Assembly (NCBI RefSeq): GCF_007993065.1
Contig: NZ_VOPL01000003.1
Span: 1-64,000, forward strand
Direction of reading: 5' to 3'
Source: Paracoccus aurantiacus
Lineage (GTDB): Bacteria > Pseudomonadota > Alphaproteobacteria > Rhodobacterales > Rhodobacteraceae
DNA length: 64,000 nucleotides
Shown here: positions 18,350 to 27,812 of the stretch, one piece after another
Numbering within the stretch: position 1 is the stretch's first letter
Layout: the number at the start of each line of letters is the position of its first letter
Notes under the pieces: model-generated
Databases searched by the model: none
What the model saw: only the letters and a program-made list of their open reading frames with translations
Told to the model about the DNA's origin: nothing
Position numbers and translations under genes: made by a program

Positions 18350-18378
18350 CTGTCACATTTCCTTCACAGAACCGACAC
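18350..18378 (+). promoter_or_regulatory. Pho box upstream of ugpB, three repeat units
   Basis: CTGTCAC (18350), CCTTCAC (18361) and CCGACAC (18372) repeat every 11 bp with AT-rich 4-bp spacers ATTT and AGAA. The first two units match the PhoB box layout (7-4-7; consensus CTGTCAY), and the third is a weaker extension. The element ends 52 bp before the ugpB ATG, as expected for an operon induced by phosphate starvation. Confidence 0.8.
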
Positions 18379-18430
18379 CCGCCATTCACGCGGCGGGACT
18401 AGTCAGGCGACGCCCTCAACAGGAAGGACA

Positions 18431-19756
18431 ATGAGAATGAATCGCATATTTACCGCATCGGCCGTGGCGCTGATCGCATCGCTTTCGGCAGCAAATGCCG
18501 CGACCGAAATCCAGTGGTGGCACGCCATGGGCGGCGAGCTGGGCGCGAAAGTCGAAGAGATCGCCAAGAACTTCAACGAATCGCAGTCGGATTATGTCGT
18601 TGTCCCATCCTACAAGGGCAACTATGTCGAGACGATGACCGCCGCGATCGCGGCCTTCCGCGCGAAGGAACAGCCTGCAGTCGTGCAGGTGTTCGAGGTC
18701 GGAACCGGCACCATGATCGCCGCGCAGGGCGCGATCTATCCGGTCTATCAACTGATGGCCGACAATAACGAGCCGTTCGATCCCGCAAGCTATCTGCCTG
18801 CCGTGGCCGGGTATTATACCGATACCGACGGCAACATGCTGTCGATGCCGTTCAACAGCTCGACCCCGATCATGTATTACAACAAGACCGTGTTCGAGAA
18901 GGCCGGCCTTGATCCGAACGCCCCGCCCAAGACTTGGGCCGAAATGGAAGAAGCATCCAAGAAGATCGTCGAATCAGGTGCGGCGACCTGCGGCTTTACC
19001 ACTGGCTGGATCAGCTGGATCCAGACCGAAAACCTGTCCGCATGGCACAACGTTCCGATCGGCACGCTTGAAAACGGCTTTGGCGGGCTGGACGCGCGAC
19101 TGGAGCTGAATGGCCCGGTGCAGGTCAAGCATTGGGGCAACATGAAGAAGTGGGCCGATGAGGGTCTGTACAAATATGCTGGCCCGCTTGGCGGCGATAA
19201 CGCCCCGCCAATGTTCTACAGCCAGGAATGCGCGATGATGATGAACTCGTCGGGCTCGCGCGCGGCAGTTGTTGAAAATTCCAAGGATTTCGAACTTGGC
19301 TATGCGATGCTGCCCTACTACGACGATGTGGAAGGGGCCCCGCAGAACTCGATCATCGGGGGCGCGACGCTCTGGGTGCTTCAGGGCCGTCCGGCCGAGG
19401 AATATGCAGGTGTCGCGAAGTTCTTCACCTATCTGTCCTCGCCCGAGGTGCAGGCCGACTGGCATCAGGTTACCGGCTACCTGCCCATCACCACGGCTGC
19501 CTACGAGCTGTCGCAGGAGCAAGGCTATTACGAGGCCAATCCGGGCGCCGACACCGCGATCAAGCAGATCAACCTGAACCCGCCGACGCCGAATTCAAAG
19601 GGTCTGCGCTTCGGGAATTACGTGCAGGTCCGCACCATCATCGACGAAGAGTTCGAGGCGCTTCTGGGTGGTTCCAAGGATGCACAGGGCGCGCTTGATG
19701 CGGTGGTCGAGCGTGGCAACAAGCTGATCGAAGAGTTCCAGGCCCAGAACCAGTAA
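18431..19756 (+). CDS. ugpB: sn-glycerol-3-phosphate ABC transporter, periplasmic binding protein
   Basis: 441 residues from the ATG at 18431, with AGGAAGG just upstream. The signal peptide is [20 protein letters not shown]. The mature part has [31 protein letters not shown] and [13 protein letters not shown], which match UgpB closely, and a C-terminal [17 protein letters not shown]. It captures glycerol-3-phosphate and glycerophosphodiesters in the periplasm. The Pho box upstream indicates PhoB control. A stable hairpin separates it from ugpA. Confidence 0.95.
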   Translation: MRMNRIFTASAVALIASLSAANAATEIQWWHAMGGELGAKVEEIAKNFNESQSDYVVVPSYKGNYVETMTAAIAAFRAKEQPAVVQVFEVGTGTMIAAQGAIYPVYQLMADNNEPFDPASYLPAVAGYYTDTDGNMLSMPFNSSTPIMYYNKTVFEKAGLDPNAPPKTWAEMEEASKKIVESGAATCGFTTGWISWIQTENLSAWHNVPIGTLENGFGGLDARLELNGPVQVKHWGNMKKWADEGLYKYAGPLGGDNAPPMFYSQECAMMMNSSGSRAAVVENSKDFELGYAMLPYYDDVEGAPQNSIIGGATLWVLQGRPAEEYAGVAKFFTYLSSPEVQADWHQVTGYLPITTAAYELSQEQGYYEANPGADTAIKQINLNPPTPNSKGLRFGNYVQVRTIIDEEFEALLGGSKDAQGALDAVVERGNKLIEEFQAQNQ

Positions 19757-19765
19757 TCACCACAC

Positions 19766-19795
19766 GCGCCCGCGGCATTCCCGCGGGCGCTTTCT
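19766..19795 (+). terminator. intra-operon hairpin between ugpB and ugpA
   Basis: GCGCCCGCGG and CCGCGGGCGC form a perfect 10-bp stem with a CATTC loop, followed by TTTCTTC. It lies between genes of one operon, so it probably acts as a partial terminator or 3' stabiliser that keeps UgpB more abundant than the membrane parts. Confidence 0.75.
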
Positions 19796-19811
19796 TCTGC
19801 CGGAGCCGTCG

Positions 19812-20690
19812 ATGAAGCGTGCCCTTTTCCACAATAAATTTCTGCCCTGGCTGCTGTTGGCCCCACAGTTGATCGTCACCGCGATCTTTTTTCTGTGGCC
19901 GGCCGCGCAGGCAATCCGTCAAAGCTTTCTGCGCGAAGATGCCTTCGGCCTTCGCAGCCAGTTCGTCGGACTTGCGAATTATCGTGCGCTTTGGGGAAGC
20001 AGCGAATATCTGAACAGCTTCAAGGTCACGCTGATCTTCACCGTGTCCGTCACTGTGCTGACCATGGTCTTTGCGCTGCTGATGGCGGTCGCTGTGGACC
20101 GCCTTGTGCGGTCCGAGAAGGTCTATACGACGCTGCTGATCTGGCCCTACGCGGTGGCGCCCGCCGTGGCTGGCGTGCTGTGGTGGTTCATCTTCAACCC
20201 CTCCATCGGCATCCTGCCCTACGTTCTCAGCCAGATCGGGATCAGCTTCAACTGGATCTACGACAAGACCGACGCGATGATCTTCGTCGTCATCGCCTCG
20301 GCCTGGAGCCGCATTTCCTATTCGTTCCTGTTCTTCGTGGCTGGCCTGCAATCCATCCCCGGATCACTGCGCGAGGCCGCCGCAATCGACGGCGCCGGGC
20401 CGGTGAAGCGCTTCTTCACGATCACCTTGCCCCTTCTGTCGCCGACAACCTTCTTCCTGCTGGTGGTCAACCTTGTCTATGCGATGTTCGAAACCTTCGC
20501 GGTGATTGACGCGACCACGCTTGGCGGCCCCGCGCAGTCGACGAACATTCTTGTCTACAAGGTCTATCAGGACGGCTTCGTCGGGCAGAATCTCGGCTCA
20601 TCTGCGGCACAATCCGTTGTACTGATGGTGATCGTGATCGCGCTGACCGTGATCCAGTTCCGTTTCATCGAAAAGAGGGTGGCCTACTGA
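19812..20690 (+). CDS. ugpA: sn-glycerol-3-phosphate ABC transporter permease UgpA
   Basis: 292 residues with six predicted membrane helices, starting with [22 protein letters not shown]. The cytoplasmic EAA loop reads [23 protein letters not shown], the docking site for UgpC. It pairs with UgpE to make the channel. The last base of its TGA is the first base of the ugpE ATG, giving translational coupling. Confidence 0.95.
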   Translation: MKRALFHNKFLPWLLLAPQLIVTAIFFLWPAAQAIRQSFLREDAFGLRSQFVGLANYRALWGSSEYLNSFKVTLIFTVSVTVLTMVFALLMAVAVDRLVRSEKVYTTLLIWPYAVAPAVAGVLWWFIFNPSIGILPYVLSQIGISFNWIYDKTDAMIFVVIASAWSRISYSFLFFVAGLQSIPGSLREAAAIDGAGPVKRFFTITLPLLSPTTFFLLVVNLVYAMFETFAVIDATTLGGPAQSTNILVYKVYQDGFVGQNLGSSAAQSVVLMVIVIALTVIQFRFIEKRVAY

Positions 20691-21538
20691 TGGTCGAAAA
20701 TCGCCCCTTCCTCAATTTCCTCGCGCATCTGGTGCTGATCCTCGGCGTCGTCGTTGTGGCGCTGCCGGTCTGGATCGCGCTTGTCGCATCGACTCGCGCC
20801 TCGAACGATTTTCTGCAGGGCGTCGTGCCGATGTGGTTCGGCACTCATGGCCCTGAAAACTATGCCCGGATGCTGGGTCAGGGCATCTCGACCTCTGGCA
20901 TGCCTCCGGTGGGCTGGATGATGGTCAATTCGCTTATCATGGCGCTTGGCATCTCGTTCGGGAAAATCGCCATCTCGATCACATCGGCCTTCGCCATCGT
21001 CTATTTCCGCTTCCCGTTCCGCATGGTCGCGTTCTGGATCATCTTCGCGACGCTGATGCTTCCGGTCGAGGTGCGGATCGTTCCGACCTTCAAGGTGGTC
21101 GCCGATCTGGGGATGCTGAACAGCTATCCCGGCCTTATCATCCCGCTGATCGCGTCGGCCACGGCCACCTTCCTGTTCAGGCAGGTCTTTCTGACCATGC
21201 CGGACGAGTTGACCGAGGCCGCGCGAATCGACGGCGCAGGCCCGATGAAATTCTTCCGCGACATCCTGCTTCCGCTGTCGCGCACAAATATCGCGGCGCT
21301 TTTCGTCATCATGTTCATCTATGGCTGGAACCAGTATCTCTGGCCGCTTCTCATCACGACCGGATCGGACATGTATACCGTCGTCGCGGGCATCAAGCGG
21401 ATGACCACGGTGGCCGATACCGACCCGCAATGGAACTACATCATGGCCACGGCAGTCATGGCCATGCTTCCGCCGCTTCTTGTCGTCATCTTCATGCAGC
21501 GGCTTTTCGTCAAAGGCCTTGTGGAAACGGAAAAATAA
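20690..21538 (+). CDS. ugpE: sn-glycerol-3-phosphate ABC transporter permease UgpE
   Basis: 282 residues with six membrane helices. The EAA loop is [22 protein letters not shown], the [22 protein letters not shown] segment is typical of this permease family, and the tail has [28 protein letters not shown] as in UgpE. It overlaps ugpA by 1 nt, and ugpC starts 2 nt after its stop. Confidence 0.95.
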   Translation: MVENRPFLNFLAHLVLILGVVVVALPVWIALVASTRASNDFLQGVVPMWFGTHGPENYARMLGQGISTSGMPPVGWMMVNSLIMALGISFGKIAISITSAFAIVYFRFPFRMVAFWIIFATLMLPVEVRIVPTFKVVADLGMLNSYPGLIIPLIASATATFLFRQVFLTMPDELTEAARIDGAGPMKFFRDILLPLSRTNIAALFVIMFIYGWNQYLWPLLITTGSDMYTVVAGIKRMTTVADTDPQWNYIMATAVMAMLPPLLVVIFMQRLFVKGLVETEK

Positions 21539-21540
21539 GA

Positions 21541-22548
21541 ATGGCTCAGATCACCATCGACAAACTCGGCAAGGTCTATACCGGCGGCACCCACGCGGTC
21601 GAAGATATCAATATCGACATCGCTGACGGCGAATTCATCGTCCTTGTCGGGCCGTCCGGCTGCGGCAAGTCGACGCTTCTGCGCATGGTCGCGGGCCTCG
21701 AATCGATCACCGAAGGCACTGTGTCCATCGGCGGTCGCGTCGTGAACGACGTCGAGCCTGCGGAACGCGACATCGCCATGGTGTTCCAGAACTATGCTCT
21801 CTATCCGCATATGACGGTGCGCCAGAACCTCGCCTATGGGCTGAAGAATCGCGGCACCTCGAAGCCCGAGATCGAACGTCGCGTGGCAGAAGCTGCCGAG
21901 ATCCTTCAGATCGGTGCCTTTCTTGACCGGAAGCCGCGCGCGCTTTCAGGCGGTCAGCGTCAGCGCGTCGCGATGGGGCGCGCCATTGTGCGCGAGCCTG
22001 CGGCATTCCTGTTCGACGAACCGCTGTCAAATCTGGACGCGAAGCTGCGCATCACGATGCGGCTTGAGATCAAGGAGCTGCAAAAGCGGCTTGGCACGAC
22101 GTCGATCTATGTCACCCACGACCAGTTGGAGGCGATGACACTGGCTGACCGGCTTGTCGTGCTGAACAAGGGCCGGGTCGAACAGATCGGCTCGCCGCTG
22201 GAGGTATATCGCAAACCTGCCTCTGCCTTCGTCGCGGGCTTTATCGGCAGCCCGGCAATGAACCTGATCCAGGCCCGCGCCGTGCCGCATCTGCCGGGCA
22301 CCGGCCATGCCGGACTGATCGGGATTCGCCCCGAAGACCTGCACCCCGCCACCGACGGACAAATCGAGATGAAGGTCGACGCGGTCGAGGAACTGGGTGC
22401 AACCCGTTTGGTTCACGGCAATATCGGTGGCGAGAATGTCACCGTCACATTGCCTGCCGATGCCGATCTGCCGGAAAGCCTCCGCCTTGCGGTTGCGCCG
22501 GGTGCGCTGCATCTGTTCCATGCCGAAACCGGGGCGCGCATCGCGTGA
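21541..22548 (+). CDS. ugpC: sn-glycerol-3-phosphate ABC transporter ATP-binding protein
   Basis: 335 residues from the ATG at 21541; the longer frame overlaps ugpE and is rejected. It has Walker [10 protein letters not shown] (residues 37-45), a Q-loop in [14 protein letters not shown], the signature [14 protein letters not shown], Walker [16 protein letters not shown] and the switch histidine in [12 protein letters not shown]-terminal TOBE-type regulatory domain ([12 protein letters not shown]) is typical of the MalK/UgpC group. It is the last gene of ugpBAEC. No ugpQ phosphodiesterase follows. Confidence 0.95.
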   Translation: MAQITIDKLGKVYTGGTHAVEDINIDIADGEFIVLVGPSGCGKSTLLRMVAGLESITEGTVSIGGRVVNDVEPAERDIAMVFQNYALYPHMTVRQNLAYGLKNRGTSKPEIERRVAEAAEILQIGAFLDRKPRALSGGQRQRVAMGRAIVREPAAFLFDEPLSNLDAKLRITMRLEIKELQKRLGTTSIYVTHDQLEAMTLADRLVVLNKGRVEQIGSPLEVYRKPASAFVAGFIGSPAMNLIQARAVPHLPGTGHAGLIGIRPEDLHPATDGQIEMKVDAVEELGATRLVHGNIGGENVTVTLPADADLPESLRLAVAPGALHLFHAETGARIA

Positions 22549-22741
22549 CCCCAGCCTGACATCTGGTAGCGCCGCGGATTTCATCCACAAGATTTTGTCG
22601 AAATTAACGAAAAATTTCTTTACAGCGGCCGCCTGCTGGCACACCCTTATCTTGTAGGGCGGATACGGAAAACCACATCCTGTCGCGGTCCTACACGATA
22701 AAAGGTGGGATGTACCACCGGAACACGAAGGGGCAGCAGGC

Positions 22742-23245
22742 ATGGCACAGGCGGACAGCTTTATCCTTAGCAGCGAGATCCACCCGATCGACATCGTCGA
22801 GACCATCGCAACACATCATGACTGGGATTTCGACCGGCTGGCCGACGATCAGATCGCCATGGCGGTCGAGGGGCAATGGCGCACCTATTCCATCACCCTC
22901 GCATGGTCGGCGGCCGAGGATATGCTGCGCCTGATCTGCACTTTCGACATGGACCCGCCGGCGGACCGGATGCCCGCGCTTTACGAGGCGTTGAACATGG
23001 CCAATGATCAGGTCTGGGACGGCGCTTTCACCTTCTGGCCCTCGCAGCGGATGATGGTGTGGCGGTACGGGCTGTGTCTGGCGGGTGATTCCATCGCCAG
23101 CGCAGAACAGATCGACCACATGATCCGCAACGCATTCGAGCAGGCCGAACGGCTTTATCCAGCCTTCCAACTCGTGTCATGGGGCGACAGCACGGCAGAG
23201 GCCGCTATGGACATCGCGATGGGCGCAGCCTACGGACGGGCATAG
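22742..23245 (+). CDS. YbjN domain-containing protein
   Basis: 167 residues of the YbjN fold: an N-terminal HPIDIVETIATHHDWDFDRL, a central strand set (GQWRTYSITLAWSAAEDMLRLICTF), and ALNMANDQVWDGAFTFWPSQRMMVWRYGL. The family is widespread in alphaproteobacteria and is thought to be a type III secretion chaperone-like or stress-related fold without an enzyme activity. It precedes proC by 43 bp and may share its transcript. The 193-bp stretch before it holds no other gene. Confidence 0.85.
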   Translation: MAQADSFILSSEIHPIDIVETIATHHDWDFDRLADDQIAMAVEGQWRTYSITLAWSAAEDMLRLICTFDMDPPADRMPALYEALNMANDQVWDGAFTFWPSQRMMVWRYGLCLAGDSIASAEQIDHMIRNAFEQAERLYPAFQLVSWGDSTAEAAMDIAMGAAYGRA

Positions 23246-23288
23246 GCGGGGCCGCATCCGGCGCGGCCCCTGGATGACGGGGGACGCA

Positions 23289-24092
23289 ATGGAATTTTCC
23301 GATATCAATTCGCGCGGGCTGGTGCTTGTGGGCTGCGGACGCATGGGCGGGGCGATGCTCCGCGGCTGGCTGGCGAATGGGATCGCGCCAGAGGCCGTGA
23401 CGGTGATCGACCCGAATGCCCGCCCGGAGCTTGCCGACAAAGGCGTGCATGTGAATGAAGCCCCACCCGCCGACCCGGCCGTGCTGGTGCTTGCCGTCAA
23501 GCCGCAGATGATGGGCGATGTCCTTCACGGCATGAATGTCGGGCCTGACACGCTGGTCGTATCGGTTGCCGCCGGCGTCACCCTTGCCACCTATGGCAGC
23601 GCATTCCCGGATGCCCCGGTGGTGCGCGCCATGCCCAATACGCCAGCAGCAATCGGCCGTGGGATCACCGCGCTTATCGGTAATGATGCGACTGCCGCCG
23701 AAGATCTGGACCGGGCCGAGGCGTTGATGTCCGTGGTGGGCGAAGTCGTGCGCCTTCAGAACGAGGCGCAGATGGATGCCGTGACCGGGCTTTCCGGTTC
23801 CGGCCCGGCATATGTGTTCCACATGATCGAGGCGCTGACCGAGGCCGGCGTGGCGCAGGGTCTGTCGGCGAATATAGCGCTGCAACTGGCCCGCGCGACG
23901 GTCGCAGGGGCTGGTGCGTTGGCGATGGCAGACGACACACCCCCCGCTTCGCTGCGCGAGGCCGTCACATCGCCCAACGGAACCACCGCTGCGGGGCTTG
24001 AGGTGCTGATGGACAGGAACACAGGGCTTCCCCCGCTGATCGGGCGCACCGTCGCCGCAGCCGCCGACCGCTCTCGGGAACTGGGCAAGTGA
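23289..24092 (+). CDS. proC: pyrroline-5-carboxylate reductase
   Basis: 267 residues. The start at 23289 is preferred to the ATG at 23274 because GGGGGA lies just upstream of it. It has the NADPH-binding GCGRMG (residues 15-20), [19 protein letters not shown] and the C-terminal substrate site [16 protein letters not shown], with [19 protein letters not shown] at the end. It makes the last step of proline synthesis. Its TGA overlaps the GTG start of csaA. Confidence 0.95.
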   Translation: MEFSDINSRGLVLVGCGRMGGAMLRGWLANGIAPEAVTVIDPNARPELADKGVHVNEAPPADPAVLVLAVKPQMMGDVLHGMNVGPDTLVVSVAAGVTLATYGSAFPDAPVVRAMPNTPAAIGRGITALIGNDATAAEDLDRAEALMSVVGEVVRLQNEAQMDAVTGLSGSGPAYVFHMIEALTEAGVAQGLSANIALQLARATVAGAGALAMADDTPPASLREAVTSPNGTTAAGLEVLMDRNTGLPPLIGRTVAAAADRSRELGK

Positions 24093-24424
24093 ACATCACA
24101 TTTGACGACTTCCAGAAGGTCGATATCCGCGTCGGTACGATCATCCGCGCAGAACCCTTTCCCGAGGCGCGAAAGCCCGCGATCAAGCTGTGGATCGATT
24201 TCGGCCCCGAGATAGGCGAGCGGAAAAGCTCTGCCCAGATCACCCGCCACTACTCGACGGACGATCTGCCCGGACGGCAGGTTCTGGGCGTGGTAAACTT
24301 TCCCCCGCGACAGATCGGCAGATTCATGTCCGAGGTTCTGGTTCTGGGCCTGCCCGACGCGGATGGCGAGGTCGTGCTGATCGAGCCATCGCAGCCGGTG
24401 CCAAACGGTGGAAGGATGTATTGA
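24089..24424 (+). CDS. csaA: CsaA-type tRNA-binding protein
   Basis: 111 residues, the whole length of the single-domain OB-fold tRNA-binding family. It starts [18 protein letters not shown] and has the [32 protein letters not shown] stretch typical of CsaA, a homodimer proposed to act as a secretion chaperone or tRNA-binding factor. The GTG start overlaps the proC stop (GTGA), and its own TGA overlaps the next ATG (TGATG). Confidence 0.92.
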   Translation: MNITFDDFQKVDIRVGTIIRAEPFPEARKPAIKLWIDFGPEIGERKSSAQITRHYSTDDLPGRQVLGVVNFPPRQIGRFMSEVLVLGLPDADGEVVLIEPSQPVPNGGRMY

Positions 24425-25386
24425 TGAAGCTGCTGGTAACGCGGCGCATGACAGCGGCGGCCGAAGACGAGATCACCGCCTGTTTCACCGGTGTTCGGTT
24501 TCGCGACAGCAACCTGCCCCTGACGCTGGACGAGGCCTGCGCAGCGCTCGCCGATCACGACCTGATCATGCCGACACTGGGCGATGCCTTTCGTGGTCCC
24601 GCCTTTCGCGCCGGCACCCCGCGCACCAAGCTTCTGGCGAATTTCGGGGCCGGCTATAATCATATCGAGATCGAGGCCGCGCGCTCTGCTGGGGTTGCTG
24701 TAACCAACACGCCCGACGTGGTGACGGATGCGACCGCCGATCTGGCCGTGACCCTGCTTCTGATGACCGCGCGACGCGCCGGCGAAGGCGAGCGTCTGGC
24801 GAGGCGTGGTGAGTGGACCGGCTGGCACCCGACGCAGTTACTGGGCACCCATGTCAGCGATCGAACCGTCGGGATCGTCGGCATGGGCCGGATCGGGCGC
24901 GCGATTGCCCGCCGCCTTCATTTTGGCTTTGGCATGCAGATCCTGTTCTTCAACCGCTCGCAGATTCAGCCGCGCGCCTTCCCGGCGCGCCAGACGGACA
25001 GTCTGGAAGCGTTGATGTCGCTTTCTGATTTCATCGTCATAGCCGTTCCGGGCGGCGCGGAGACGCATCACCTTATAAACGCCAAAATGCTTTCGGCGCT
25101 CGGCCCGGATGGAATCCTTATCAATATCGCGCGTGGTGATGTGATTGACGAGGACGCGCTTATCCGGGCGCTTCAGGGCGGCACGATCAAGGCCGCAGGG
25201 CTTGATGTCTATGAGAACGAGCCGGACATTCCGTCAGAACTGCGCGATCTGGAGAATGTCGTTCTTCTTCCGCACCTTGGCACAGCGGTCGAGGAAACGC
25301 GGACAGAGATGGCCTTGCGTGCGCTTGGAAATCTGATGGCGTTCAGGAATGGAGAGCCGTTGCCTGACCTTATCACGACGGCGTGA
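24424..25386 (+). CDS. D-isomer 2-hydroxyacid dehydrogenase (glyoxylate/hydroxypyruvate reductase-like)
   Basis: 320 residues from the ATG at 24424. The NAD(P) site reads VGIVGMGRIGRAIARRL. The catalytic triad is placed as expected: Arg in NIARGDVIDED, Glu in GLDVYENEP, and His in VLLPHLGTA. The ANFGAGYNHIEIEAA segment resembles the GyaR/D-glycerate dehydrogenase group. It would reduce glyoxylate or hydroxypyruvate; the exact substrate is open. It overlaps csaA by 1 nt. Confidence 0.9.
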   Translation: MKLLVTRRMTAAAEDEITACFTGVRFRDSNLPLTLDEACAALADHDLIMPTLGDAFRGPAFRAGTPRTKLLANFGAGYNHIEIEAARSAGVAVTNTPDVVTDATADLAVTLLLMTARRAGEGERLARRGEWTGWHPTQLLGTHVSDRTVGIVGMGRIGRAIARRLHFGFGMQILFFNRSQIQPRAFPARQTDSLEALMSLSDFIVIAVPGGAETHHLINAKMLSALGPDGILINIARGDVIDEDALIRALQGGTIKAAGLDVYENEPDIPSELRDLENVVLLPHLGTAVEETRTEMALRALGNLMAFRNGEPLPDLITTA

Positions 25387-25401
25387 CTAACCAAGATTAA
25401 T

Positions 25402-25426
25402 GAAACCCGGATTTCGCCAGATCGTT
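25402..25426 (+). promoter_or_regulatory. possible ECF-type (EcfG-like) promoter of csbD
   Basis: GAAAC (25402-25406), 16 bases, then CGTT (25423-25426) resembles the alphaproteobacterial general-stress promoter GGAAC-N16-CGTT with one mismatch. It sits 38 bp upstream of a csbD stress gene. Rhodobacterales often lack EcfG, so the match may be accidental. Confidence 0.3.
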
Positions 25427-25463
25427 ATCACAGCACAATGACGCCAACCGAAAGGATTTTGTC

Positions 25464-25664
25464 ATGAACTGGGATATTGTCGAAGGCAAATGGGACCAGC
25501 TGAAAGGCTCCGTCAAGGAAAAATGGGGCCAGATGACCGATGATGAACTGACCGAAGCGGGCGGGAAGAAAGACAAGCTGTCCGGCAAGCTTCAGGAAAA
25601 GTACGGCTGGACCAAGGAAGAAGCAGACAATGAGCTGGACAACTTCTTCCGCGACAAGAGCTGA
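25464..25664 (+). CDS. csbD: CsbD family stress protein
   Basis: 66 residues, small and charged: starts NWDIVEGKWDQLKGSVKEKWG, then DDELTEAGGKKDKLSGKLQEKYGWTKEEADNELD. This is the CsbD repeat-helix layout. Homologues are strongly induced in general stress or stationary phase in many bacteria; the molecular role is unknown. The ATG follows AAAGGA. A strong terminator lies 23 bp after the stop, so the gene is monocistronic. Confidence 0.95.
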   Translation: MNWDIVEGKWDQLKGSVKEKWGQMTDDELTEAGGKKDKLSGKLQEKYGWTKEEADNELDNFFRDKS

Positions 25665-25687
25665 TCGGAAATTATTTCCGAATGAAG

Positions 25688-25715
25688 AAAGGGCGCCCAT
25701 CGGGCGCCCTTTTTC
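25688..25715 (+). terminator. intrinsic terminator after csbD
   Basis: AAAGGGCGCCC and GGGCGCCCTTT form an 11-bp stem with an ATC loop, followed by more T. It could work in both directions. Confidence 0.92.
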
Positions 25716-25724
25716 TTTGCAGCC

Positions 25725-25750
25725 GCGGCTGTGTCTTTCGACACAGCCGC
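25725..25750. repeat. 11-bp perfect hairpin without a T-run
   Basis: GCGGCTGTGTC and GACACAGCCGC pair around a TTTC loop, 10 bp beyond the csbD terminator. No T-run follows on the plus strand and no gene converges on it, so its role as a back-up terminator or RNA element is open. Confidence 0.6.
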
Positions 25751-25964
25751 CACTCTAACACACCACTCTTTACACGATGTGAACGTAACAAACATTTCGG
25801 GTTTTGCGCAGTCGAATTTGGCCGTTTGACCTGTCTTTTTCGGCAGATACAGGTAACAAAATTACTCAAAACCACCCTGTCGCGGGCCTGAGACTGAACA
25901 ACGTTCAAAACATCACGAATCAATCACCGGATCGTGAGCGTTTGATGCCTTTGGTCTATCTTTA

Positions 25965-25986
25965 CGTAAACGTTACCGTTAACGTT
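25965..25986. promoter_or_regulatory. 10-bp tandem repeat upstream of corA
   Basis: CGTAAACGTT (25965-25974) and CGTTAACGTT (25977-25986) differ in one base and are spaced 12 bp. Each is close to palindromic, like LacI/GalR-type half-operators. They lie about 175 bp before the chosen corA start. Confidence 0.4.
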
Positions 25987-26159
25987 CCTGACCATGCGGC
26001 ACCGCAGAATTATTTCCCGGTTTGCCGACCTGCGTGGCGCCTCATCCATACGCCAGCGAACCTGCGTCGCGTGCACATGTCCTGAGTGCCCGTTTGCAGA
26101 CTTCGCCCTTGACGAAAACCGCGCCTGCCGCCACCACAGTCACCATCGACGGGGGCCAA

Positions 26160-27122
26160 ATGCTGCGCGCTTATAAACAGGACGGCGATCATCTGGTCGA
26201 GCAGGGTTCCGGCGCGAACCTGGCAGATGCGGCATGGCTCGATCTCTACCGTCCTCTGCCGGAACAGATCGCTAGTGCCGAAGCGCTCGGCGTGATGATC
26301 CCGACCCTGGAAGACATGTCCGAGATCGAGATTTCATCGCGGCTCTATCTTGACGGTCAGGTGGCTTACATGACCGCGATGCTGCCCGGCCTGACCCCCG
26401 ACAAGCAGGCAGTCTCCGGTCCCGTTACCTTCGTTCTGACGCCGGAGCGGATGTTCACGGTCCGACACCACGCGCCGCGCCCCTTTGATACCTTTGCCGA
26501 ACATGCCTCGAAATCCGCAAGCGGCATCCGCACGACAGAACGCCTGTTTCTGGGCCTGATTGAAGAAATCATTGCCCGACAGGCCGATCTGCTGGAAGGC
26601 GCGGGCAAGGTCCTGGACGAAACCCTGCGAGAGGTCTTCAGCCCGCAATCGCGCAAGCGCCCGCAGATACTGCAAATGGCGCTGGAGCGGATCGGTCAGG
26701 AATCGGATGTCATCGCGCGGATCAGGCTGGCGCTTCTGTCGCTGGAACGGGTTCTGTCCTTCTACAGTGCCACCCAGCCCGCGCGCCCCGGCGATGGAAC
26801 CAAGCTGAAAGTTATCCTGAAGGGCCACCAGCGCGACCTGCAGGCCTTGCAGGAGCATGCTGACTTTCTGTCGTCGCGGGTCAGCCTTTCGGTCGACGCA
26901 ACCATCGGGATGATCAGTCTGCAGCAGAACGATACGGTCCGCGTCCTGTCGGTGGTCGCGGCGCTTTTCCTGCCGCCGACGCTGATCGCCTCGACCTATG
27001 GCATGAACTTCAAGAATATGCCTGAACTTGAATGGGCTTATGGCTATGAATGGGCACTGGGACTGATGGCGGCGACGGTCGTGGGGACCTGGCTGCTTCT
27101 GCGGTGGAAGAAGTGGCTATAG
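26160..27122 (+). CDS. corA: CorA family divalent cation transporter
   Basis: 320 residues from the ATG at 26160, with GGGGG upstream; a TTG at 26109 is a less likely start. A large cytosolic domain (ALGVMIPTLEDMSEIEISSRLYLDG, then the long helix near LLEGAGKVLDETLREVF) is followed by two C-terminal membrane helices. The family signature YGMNF comes right after the first helix (VVAALFLPPTLIAST). CorA forms a pentameric Mg2+/Co2+/Ni2+ channel. The positively charged end RWKKWL is typical. Its stop overlaps that of the convergent DUF1045 gene by 6 bp. Confidence 0.93.
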   Translation: MLRAYKQDGDHLVEQGSGANLADAAWLDLYRPLPEQIASAEALGVMIPTLEDMSEIEISSRLYLDGQVAYMTAMLPGLTPDKQAVSGPVTFVLTPERMFTVRHHAPRPFDTFAEHASKSASGIRTTERLFLGLIEEIIARQADLLEGAGKVLDETLREVFSPQSRKRPQILQMALERIGQESDVIARIRLALLSLERVLSFYSATQPARPGDGTKLKVILKGHQRDLQALQEHADFLSSRVSLSVDATIGMISLQQNDTVRVLSVVAALFLPPTLIASTYGMNFKNMPELEWAYGYEWALGLMAATVVGTWLLLRWKKWL

Positions 27123-27791
27123 CGCAAAACGTTCGATCACGTGAAAGCGGCCGTCCGCTGCCTCTCCGGCAAGCGATAGGGCATCAAGCGTAAAGGGTCT
27201 GGGCACGACGGACAGCCTTGGGGTGAGCTGATCCATCACTGCCGACTGCTCCGCCTCGGCCAGCGACGAGGTCAGCGTCATGTGGTATCGGAACTCATCG
27301 AATACATAAGGGTAGCCCCAGCGATCCAGATAGGCGCGCTGGCGGGGGCTCAATGCGTCGGGATTGCGGCGCGCGATCTCGGCCGCCGTCAGCGCATCGC
27401 GAAAGGGATCAAGCGTCTTCACGACCTCTGCGGCGAGTTCGTTCAGCCCGGCCGTCTCGCCCACCGGGGTCAGCGCCAGAAACCCGCCGATGCGGCTTAA
27501 CGTTAACCCGTCAAGCGTCACCGGCGACAGCCTTTCCGCCAGCTTTTCGACCGCCGCGTATAGTGCGTCCGAACCGCGGTCGGCTGCGAGCCTGAAGGGC
27601 GCCTTGAGAGTCGCGTGAAAGCCGTATTTGCGTGGCGCGCTGGTGATTTTCGCGATATCCAGCCCCGGCAGAACGGGTTGCGCGACCTCGCGTCCCGCGA
27701 CCGCGTCCCAGCCGAGCCAGCGCGCGGCGAAATCTGCGAATTGACCCTGCGGCGGGGTGTAATAGACCGCGTATCTGCGATACTGAAACAT
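27117..27791 (-). CDS. DUF1045 family protein (2H phosphoesterase-like, phosphonate-linked)
   Basis: 224 residues from the ATG at 27791, which has AGGG upstream. The much longer frame upstream is the complement of phnM and is not real. Two H-x-T-x motifs, HATLKA and HMTLTS, about 115 residues apart are the catalytic pair of the 2H phosphoesterase fold. The opening RRYAVYYTPPQ and LGWDAVAG are typical of DUF1045 proteins encoded beside phnM in phosphonate clusters. The reaction is not established. It is divergent from phnM across only 21 bp. Confidence 0.88.
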   Translation of the reverse strand: MFQYRRYAVYYTPPQGQFADFAARWLGWDAVAGREVAQPVLPGLDIAKITSAPRKYGFHATLKAPFRLAADRGSDALYAAVEKLAERLSPVTLDGLTLSRIGGFLALTPVGETAGLNELAAEVVKTLDPFRDALTAAEIARRNPDALSPRQRAYLDRWGYPYVFDEFRYHMTLTSSLAEAEQSAVMDQLTPRLSVVPRPFTLDALSLAGEAADGRFHVIERFAL

Positions 27792-27812
27792 TTCGAACCC
27801 TAGCTGGATGCC

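Larger units (their letters stand above)
25665..26159. other. 495-bp intergenic region between csbD and corA
   Basis: No credible gene. It holds the csbD terminator, a second hairpin at 25725-25750, an AT-richer stretch, and a 10-bp direct repeat at 25965-25986. Short open frames across it are not supported by start signals or residue composition. Confidence 0.7.
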
